Shown in pieces: positions 14,945 to 19,465 of a DNA stretch of 19,465 bases; within the stretch, counting starts at the first letter, position 1, and each line of letters begins with the position of its first letter. The stretch comes from Bacteroidales bacterium (GTDB lineage: Bacteria > Bacteroidota > Bacteroidia > Bacteroidales > WCHB1-69), in NCBI GenBank assembly GCA_031272415.1, contig JAISTU010000059.1, positions 1-19,465 on the forward strand. The letters run 5' to 3'. Both the position numbers and the translations under genes were made by a program. The notes under the pieces are model-generated. The model was not told where the DNA came from and ran no database searches. It saw nothing but the letters and a program-made list of their open reading frames with translations.

Positions 14945-15517
14945 ATGCGTCTTATTGTGGTCAGTTCGCCTGTTTTTTTGGCAAATGAGGCAACATTGCT
15001 CAACAAAATGTTTGCATTGGGGATGGAAATTTTGCATTTGAGAAAACCGAATGCAAGCGAAAAAGATTGTGCAGAACTGTTGGAAAATATTGATAATCAA
15101 TATCATACACGGATTAGCATACATCAACATTTTCAACTTTGCAAGCGTTATTGTTTGAAGGGAGTGCATCTTAACAGTCGCTACTCTGATGCCAATGGTT
15201 TTGAGCATTTGGGGGTGAGTAAATCGTGTCATAATTTGTTGGAATTGAGCGATATTGATAAATTTGAGTACGTATTTTTAAGTCCGATTTTTGACAGCAT
15301 TTCAAAGCAAAATTACAAAAGTGCATTTACGGAGAAGGATTTACAAAAAGCGAAGTCTAATTCATTGATTAACAGAAAAGTAATAGCATTAGGAGGCGTT
15401 AATTCAGCCACTTTTCCTCTCCTCGAAGCAATGGGTTTCGGAGGGGGGGCTGTTTTGGGGGCTATATGGAATAGCAAGTCGCCTGTGGAGAGTTTTAAAC
15501 ATTTGAAAATGTTATGA
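14945..15517 (+). CDS. ThiE/TenI-family paralog
   Basis: A 190-residue TIM-barrel protein of the thiamine-phosphate synthase superfamily. It keeps the order of family motifs in altered form: HLRKP where ThiE has QLRxK, HQHF where ThiE has its Asn-Asp loop, VHLNSR for VHLGxxD, SPIFDSISK for the GPxxxTxTK phosphate loop, and IALGGV for IAIGGI. Several ThiE substrate residues are therefore absent, so classical ThiE activity is doubtful and a TenI-like or other thiazole-related role is possible. It starts 2 bases after thiS and overlaps thiE by ATGA (15514-15517), which implies coupling. ATG at 14945 is chosen over one at 14930 inside thiS. Confidence 0.82.
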   Translation: MRLIVVSSPVFLANEATLLNKMFALGMEILHLRKPNASEKDCAELLENIDNQYHTRISIHQHFQLCKRYCLKGVHLNSRYSDANGFEHLGVSKSCHNLLELSDIDKFEYVFLSPIFDSISKQNYKSAFTEKDLQKAKSNSLINRKVIALGGVNSATFPLLEAMGFGGGAVLGAIWNSKSPVESFKHLKML

Positions 15518-16170
15518 TTACAAAAGAACAATCGGCATTGATACATTTTGAATTTATTTCGCATTCATCAGACCGCTTTTCGCATTTGCAAGGGATTGAA
15601 ATGGCGTTAAAAGGTGGTTGCAAATGGATACAGTTAAGATGTAAAGACTTGAAAAACAATGAGATACATAAAATCGCTTTAAAAGTTAGAAAATTATGCA
15701 CTCACTACAAAGCCGTTTTTATTGTCAACGATTTGCCGGAAATGGCATTAAAAACACAAGCAGATGGCGTCCATTTGGGGAAAACGGATATGCCCCTTGA
15801 AAATGCAGTGCAAACATTTGGTAATCAATTGATTATAGGTTATACTTGCAATACTTTTGAAGATATTTTGCATGCTCAAAAAACGGGTGCAGATTATGCA
15901 GGAGTGGGACCTTTTAAATGGACAAAAACCAAGCAAAATTTGAGTCCAACAATAGGTTTGGCTGGCTATCAACAAATGGTTGAGCAATGTCGGCAGCACA
16001 ATATCAAACTGCCTCTTATCGCAATCGGAGGTATCAATTTATCCGATATTGAAAAAATTATGCAACAAGGAATGACAGGAATTGCAGTTAGTAGTTTGAT
16101 ACTCAATGCTGTAAATCCAATTTTTCAGACACAACAAATTGTCAATATATTAAATAAAAATAAATCATAA
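15514..16170 (+). CDS. thiE: Thiamine phosphate synthase
   Basis: A 218-residue TIM-barrel enzyme that joins hydroxymethylpyrimidine diphosphate with thiazole phosphate. Seen: WIQLRCKD, FIVNDLPEMA, ADGVHLGKTDMP, IGYTCNT, YAGVGPFKWTKTKQNLSPTIGL with the TxTK loop, and PLIAIGGINL near the C-terminus. It keeps the substrate motifs that the preceding paralog lacks, so this is the likely functional ThiE. The start overlaps the previous stop by 4 bases. Confidence 0.95.
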   Translation: MITKEQSALIHFEFISHSSDRFSHLQGIEMALKGGCKWIQLRCKDLKNNEIHKIALKVRKLCTHYKAVFIVNDLPEMALKTQADGVHLGKTDMPLENAVQTFGNQLIIGYTCNTFEDILHAQKTGADYAGVGPFKWTKTKQNLSPTIGLAGYQQMVEQCRQHNIKLPLIAIGGINLSDIEKIMQQGMTGIAVSSLILNAVNPIFQTQQIVNILNKNKS

Positions 16171-16199
16171 TTCATTGAATATAAGTAAAATATAAAATA

Positions 16200-16970
16200 A
16201 TGGAAAAATTAAACATAGCAGGAAAAACATTTCATTCAAGATTTTTTTTAGGGACAGGCAAATTCTCTTCTAATGAATTGATGTCCAAAGCAATAATAGC
16301 ATCCGAAACAGAAATGGTAACGGTCGCTTTGAAGCGGATTGAATTAGACAATAGTATCTCAGATGACATGCTTAATCACATCATTGACAAGCAATTACAA
16401 CTTTTACCTAACACTTCCGGCGCCAGAGATGCCAAAGAAGCCGTTTTTGCAGCACAATTGTCAAGAGATGCTTTTGAAACCAACTTTGTAAAATTGGAAA
16501 TTCACCCCGACCCGCGTTACCTTTTGCCCGACCCCATAGAGACGCTCAAAGCAACAGAAGAGTTGGCAAAAGATGGCTTTATTGTGTTGCCTTATATACA
16601 GGCAGACCCTGTTTTGTGCAAGCGTTTAGAAGATGTAGGAACGGCTGCCGTAATGCCATTGGGTGCCGCCATAGGGACAAATAAAGGTTTGAAAACAAAG
16701 GATATGTTGCAAATTATTATCGAACAAAGCAATGTGCCTGTGATTGTTGACGCAGGTATTGGCGCTCCCTCGCATGCCGCACAAGCCATGGAAATGGGAG
16801 CCGATGCGGTCTTAATAAATACCGCCGTGGCTATCGCCAATGACCCTGTCGCCATGGCAACCGCATTCAAATTAGCCATCGAAGCCGGCAGAATAGCATT
16901 TGAGGCTCACTTGCCCCCACAATGCCAACATGCACAAGCAAGTAGCCCCTTGACAGGATTTTTAGGGTGA
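16200..16970 (+). CDS. thiG: Thiazole synthase
   Basis: A 256-residue TIM-barrel enzyme that builds the thiazole ring from deoxyxylulose phosphate, ThiS thiocarboxylate and dehydroglycine. Seen: FFLGTGKF near the N-terminus, TVALKRIEL, LPNTSGARDAKEAV, catalytic K98 in VKLEIHPD, MPLGAAIGTNKGL, and VDAGIGAPSHAAQAMEMGAD. Length is typical. It is the last gene of the run. thiC, thiH and thiF, which often follow in Bacteroidota, are absent; a repeat region starts straight after the stop. Confidence 0.97.
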   Translation: MEKLNIAGKTFHSRFFLGTGKFSSNELMSKAIIASETEMVTVALKRIELDNSISDDMLNHIIDKQLQLLPNTSGARDAKEAVFAAQLSRDAFETNFVKLEIHPDPRYLLPDPIETLKATEELAKDGFIVLPYIQADPVLCKRLEDVGTAAVMPLGAAIGTNKGLKTKDMLQIIIEQSNVPVIVDAGIGAPSHAAQAMEMGADAVLINTAVAIANDPVAMATAFKLAIEAGRIAFEAHLPPQCQHAQASSPLTGFLG

Positions 16971-16974
16971 AAAA

Positions 16975-17105
16975 TTTGCATTTTTGAATAAAAACGTTCT
17001 AAAAAATGATTTTTTTTTAATTGAAAATTGAAAATTGAGAATTACCTTACGTTTTTATTCTAAAATGCAAAAAAAAAATCTACATCTCTACACTCTGCAC
17101 TCTGA
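16975..17105. repeat. Two oppositely oriented copies of the dispersed repeat
   Basis: TTTGCATTTTTGAATAAAA plus ACGT (16975-16997) is the reverse complement of 17049-17071 at 22 of 23 positions. Between them lie GTTCTAAAA and AATTGAA/AATTGAG heptads. After the right copy come poly-A and TCTACA/CTCTACA/CTCTGCA heptads to about 17105. The paired arms could fold after thiG, but no T-run follows, so it is a poor terminator. Confidence 0.65.
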
Positions 17106-17189
17106 AAGAACGCAACCCCTTTTATCGCTGCAAAAAAATATAAAGCCCAAAAGTTCAGACAAAAAAAAACTTTAAAAAAAAAATTCTCA

Positions 17190-17200
17190 TTGATTATCAA
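17190..17200. promoter_or_regulatory. Palindrome TTGATTATCAA upstream of leader A
   Basis: Same arrangement as at 3241-3251: TCTCA before, CAACAAA after, and the -7 box 62 bases downstream. The rest of 17106-17249 is poly-A-rich and holds no gene. Confidence 0.35.
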
Positions 17201-17249
17201 CAAATTATAAAATAATTGCAATTTTTTTTTCGCAAAATTAATTTTTGTG

Positions 17250-17426
17250 TTGAAAAAATGTGTACTTTTGCAAAGACCTTAACTTTGGGACTGCAAAAGT
17301 CCATTGTTTTGAGTTTTTTAAGTTCTCGAACATTTTGAAGAAGATATAAAGAAAAAAGAATATACATATTAAATCAAAAGATATAGGGGGTACACAGCCC
17401 CTTTTTATCAATACAAGACACACGTT
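17250..17426 (+). promoter_or_regulatory. Leader A: promoter and conserved leader of the 17427 gene
   Basis: TTG (17250-17252) and TACTTTTG (17263-17270) form the promoter, with GTG before the box. Downstream, ACCTTAAC (17277-17284) and GACTGCAAAAGT (17289-17300) match leader B. GGACT/AGTCC (17288-17292 and 17298-17302) form a hairpin with loop GCAAA. The leader ends with a terminator-like hairpin at 17385-17406, 20 bases before the ATG. Confidence 0.65.
17385..17406 (+). terminator. Possible attenuator hairpin before the 17427 start codon
   Basis: AGGGG (17385-17389) pairs with CCCCT (17398-17402), then TTTT (17403-17406). The stem is short, but its place between a leader and a start codon fits conditional termination. 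Leader B has the CCCTTTTTA part without the G-run partner. Confidence 0.4.
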
Positions 17427-18659
17427 ATGAAAAGATATACACTGATATTTAGTCTGATACTTGCATTAGGTAGTACTTATTCGCAAGAATTTGTTAATAA
17501 ATTTGTTACTTTGGACACGGTACTCTTATTACCTACAGAAAAACTTGTAAGTCAAAGTAGCGTTCAATGCGCATTATGGGAAGATACCATAGTGTTTTTT
17601 AATTATGATGCAAAGTATGATAAAGATACAATTAAGTTTTATTTTTTAGAGGTAAACACCTACCAATGTCGTACAAAAAAAATGGTTATTTGCGGTTTGG
17701 CAAAAGATTTGGCAAATGATAATACTTCATACATAGACTGTTTTGCATATAATGGGAGACACATTGTACTTGGTTATTCTCAAAGACTGTGGTTATTTGA
17801 AATAAAAGATGATACTTCATTTATGCTATTACAAACAATCCCAGAAAACTGGCAAAATCAAATAACAGCATTTATCGACGACTCATATTTAATACAGTCA
17901 AATGTTTATTACAGTCAACCTATACCTGCATATATAAAAAAGATTGGGGTTAATACTTTTGAATGGCAATTTGATAATTCGCAGAAACAATCGGAAAGTT
18001 TTTTACAAATCAAGTATATGCATCCGATATTTGGTTATTTTTCCCCACGTCATTTTTTGGATGTAAAATATGGCAAAATATTGTTGACTAATCGAACTAC
18101 GTACTCCGCTACCATTTTCGATGATAATTTTGCTAAAGATTCTCAAATTGAAACAAAAAAAAGAGGTTGGATAGAAATGAATGCAAAAAAGATACAAAAG
18201 ATTACAGATAAATACGATAAGCATGATGCAGGAGCGATTATAGCAGAAGTGAGCAAATATATACCTAAAATTTCGCAGTTGATTTGGGGATATTTTCTTG
18301 ATTCTAACAAAATCCTTTTAGCATATCAAACGCCTGAAGATGGAGATATCCCCAAAGTTTTTATAGATATTTGGACAAAAAACGGAGAGAATTGGGTTTT
18401 GGACAAAGAGAATATTGAAGATATTATTCATTTCCAACCTGAAAATGGATGCCTTCGCAGGCAGTCTTTTGGCTTGTCATTTTTATCCGGCTATCAATAT
18501 CTTTTCACCGAATCTAAAGTTTTTGTTTTTCAACATCGTGGGACAAACGTTAATCCTATTGACATGAATGCAAAACAGTTTTATGCAGCAAAGAATAAGT
18601 TTTATTTAGAAAATGGCTCGTCAGTCCTTAATATTTATGTTTTTTCTCATTCTTTTTAA
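17427..18659 (+). CDS. Secreted protein of unknown function, possibly beta-propeller
   Basis: A 410-residue protein with a signal peptide (MKRYTLIFSLILALGSTYSQ). The rest is beta-rich and aromatic-rich with recurring short strands of the type IVFFNYDAKY, HIVLGYSQRLWLFEI, DSYLIQSNVYY, GKILLTNRTTYSATIFDDNF, KILLAYQTPEDGD, which suggests a six-bladed propeller fold, but I recognise no named family. No lipobox Cys and no T9SS C-terminal sorting domain is visible. It is followed after 11 bases by a thioredoxin-like secreted protein, probably on the same transcript. Expression is likely governed by leader A. Confidence 0.7.
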   Translation: MKRYTLIFSLILALGSTYSQEFVNKFVTLDTVLLLPTEKLVSQSSVQCALWEDTIVFFNYDAKYDKDTIKFYFLEVNTYQCRTKKMVICGLAKDLANDNTSYIDCFAYNGRHIVLGYSQRLWLFEIKDDTSFMLLQTIPENWQNQITAFIDDSYLIQSNVYYSQPIPAYIKKIGVNTFEWQFDNSQKQSESFLQIKYMHPIFGYFSPRHFLDVKYGKILLTNRTTYSATIFDDNFAKDSQIETKKRGWIEMNAKKIQKITDKYDKHDAGAIIAEVSKYIPKISQLIWGYFLDSNKILLAYQTPEDGDIPKVFIDIWTKNGENWVLDKENIEDIIHFQPENGCLRRQSFGLSFLSGYQYLFTESKVFVFQHRGTNVNPIDMNAKQFYAAKNKFYLENGSSVLNIYVFSHSF

Positions 18660-18670
18660 AATTTATTAAA

Positions 18671-19183
18671 ATGCGATACATAATTTTATGTTGCCTCTGC
18701 TACACCTGCATATCTATTCCTGCCCAAAATACAAAAATGTTAATACAGGATATTTACAACAATGATACGCTGTTACCACAGAATAAAAAGTATATGATTT
18801 TATACTATGAAGACGGATATTGTACGGCATGCTCAAAAATAATTTACGAAATTTGTAATTCATATATAAAAAAGCAGCCAGAAATCGTTTTTTTTGCACT
18901 TTGTAAAATGGAAACATATAGCGTATTATCTGCAATTACAAACAAATCTACTGTTATGCATTTGCTAAACGAAGATGTACCTGTCTTTTTTGATGTGAAA
19001 AAAAGCAATACAAAACTTATCTACAAAAAAATGAAAATAAAAAAAATACCATCATTAATATTAGTAAATTTTAAGAAAAAAACCGTCTTTAAAGTGCTTG
19101 ATTTTGATGCCCTTTCTTCCCCTGCTTCCTTTTGTACCCCACTTTCAGATATTTTTAGAGATTTTTTTGATATACTTGATTAA
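18671..19183 (+). CDS. Secreted thioredoxin-like protein
   Basis: A 170-residue protein. Seen: a short Cys-rich signal peptide (about 1-18, ends IPAQ), KYMILYYEDGYCTACSKI with the CxxC pair C51/C54 after a beta-strand, and KIPSLILVN (125-133) with the cis-Pro P127 expected in thioredoxin folds. The reduced-to-oxidised role and partner are unknown. CTAC is not the CGPC of thioredoxins, so an exported thiol-disulfide or redox-sensing role is an inference. It lies 11 bases after the 17427 gene and is followed by a strong terminator, so the two form a bicistronic unit. Confidence 0.75.
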   Translation: MRYIILCCLCYTCISIPAQNTKMLIQDIYNNDTLLPQNKKYMILYYEDGYCTACSKIIYEICNSYIKKQPEIVFFALCKMETYSVLSAITNKSTVMHLLNEDVPVFFDVKKSNTKLIYKKMKIKKIPSLILVNFKKKTVFKVLDFDALSSPASFCTPLSDIFRDFFDILD

Positions 19184-19188
19184 AAAAA

Positions 19189-19251
19189 CGTGGCATAAGA
19201 GAGCAGAAAAAAGCGTCAAAAGATTTCTGCTCACCGAAAACCACGCTTTTT
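19189..19251 (+). terminator. Intrinsic terminator after the thioredoxin-like gene
   Basis: Outer stem CGTGG (19189-19193) with CCACG (19241-19245), inner perfect 9-bp stem GAGCAGAAA (19201-19209) with TTTCTGCTC (19224-19232), then CTTTTT (19246-19251). It starts within a few bases of the stop codon. Confidence 0.8.
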
Positions 19252-19379
19252 AGAGTGGAGAGTGTAGAATGTCCAAATTTTAGAACATTTTTATCCAAAA
19301 ATGCAAAAAAAAATAGAAAAATCTAAAATCGTAAATCTAAAATCGTAAATCTACACTCTACACTCTACACTCTGAAAAA
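19252..19379. repeat. Dispersed intergenic repeat, most regular copy
   Basis: AGAGTGG-AGAGTGT heptads, TTTTAGAAC (19279 onward), AAAATGCA plus poly-A, then two TCTAAAATCGTAAA 14-mers and three TCTACAC 7-mers in the same phase (about 19320-19371), ending TCTGAAAAAA. Confidence 0.7.
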
Positions 19380-19397
19380 AAGTTTTTTAATTTTTAA

Positions 19398-19419
19398 TTG
19401 ATTTTTTTGTGTATTTTTG
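19398..19419 (+). promoter_or_regulatory. Promoter for a gene beyond the right edge
   Basis: TATTTTTG at 19412-19419, GTG before it and TTG 11 bases upstream (19398-19400), matching the other promoters. No start codon of a supported gene lies before the window ends at 19465. Confidence 0.55.
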
Positions 19420-19465
19420 CATTTATGTAAATCAAATTTGATATAACAAAGTAATATTACATAAT

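Noticed and set aside
16975..17071. Inverted repeat as the thiG terminator
   Set aside because: The arms pair well, but the loop is about 50 bases and the right arm is followed by A, not T, on the transcript strand; the arms are copies of a dispersed repeat.
19320..19371. CRISPR-like array
   Set aside because: Units of 7 and 14 bp are directly abutting with no unique spacers, and no cas gene is present.

Overview
The window is AT-rich DNA from a member of the Bacteroidota, probably Bacteroidales (family-level placement is not possible from this sequence). The evidence is three type IX secretion (T9SS) proteins (PorE-like, PorG/DUF6089 and the T9SS plug protein), promoters of the Bacteroidota TAnnTTTG type, no obvious Shine-Dalgarno sequences, signal peptides ending in ...AQ/SQ, and a Bacteroidota-style thi gene set.

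Layout. 1-495 is a mosaic of small palindromic repeats. 496-3015 (-) encodes a PorE-like OmpA protein whose C-terminus I read as a degenerate retropepsin fold. 3350-3604 (+) is rpsT and 3693-6272 (+) an AsmA-like protein. On the minus strand lie ribH (6320-6805) and a coupled porG-uppS pair (7677-8576, 6919-7677). 8577-9050 holds repeats and a small decayed reading frame. 9051-10098 (-) is a DUF6624 gene split by a 9-A homopolymer that separates its signal peptide from its body. 10532-16970 (+) is a compact eight-gene run: fabG, a GT2 glycosyltransferase, lpxD, T9SS plug, thiS, a ThiE/TenI paralog, thiE, thiG. 16971-17258 is repeats. 17427-19183 (+) encodes a secreted protein of unknown function and a secreted thioredoxin-like protein, ending in a strong terminator. 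The right edge holds another repeat and a promoter for a gene outside the window.

How the genes relate. The large run links envelope lipid synthesis (FabG, LpxD), a polyprenyl-phosphate-type glycosyltransferase, a T9SS gate protein and the thiazole branch of thiamine synthesis. porG-uppS pairs an outer-membrane T9SS protein with the undecaprenyl carrier synthase. No T9SS cargo with a recognisable C-terminal sorting domain was found.

Most unusual points. (1) Two distant genes, 9051-10098 (-) and 17427 (+), have related promoter-proximal leaders of nearly equal length that share an invariant core and a compensatory hairpin. (2) The DUF6624 gene carries an A9 frameshift and a 22-bp tandem duplication over its start codon. 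(3) Eight promoters share an unusually tight GTGTAYYTTTGYA box. (4) Intergenic DNA is built from repeats with 7-bp and 9-bp periods, one of which forms the end of uppS. (5) The PorE-like protein appears to carry an inactive retropepsin domain. All assignments are by eye; no database search or folding was run.
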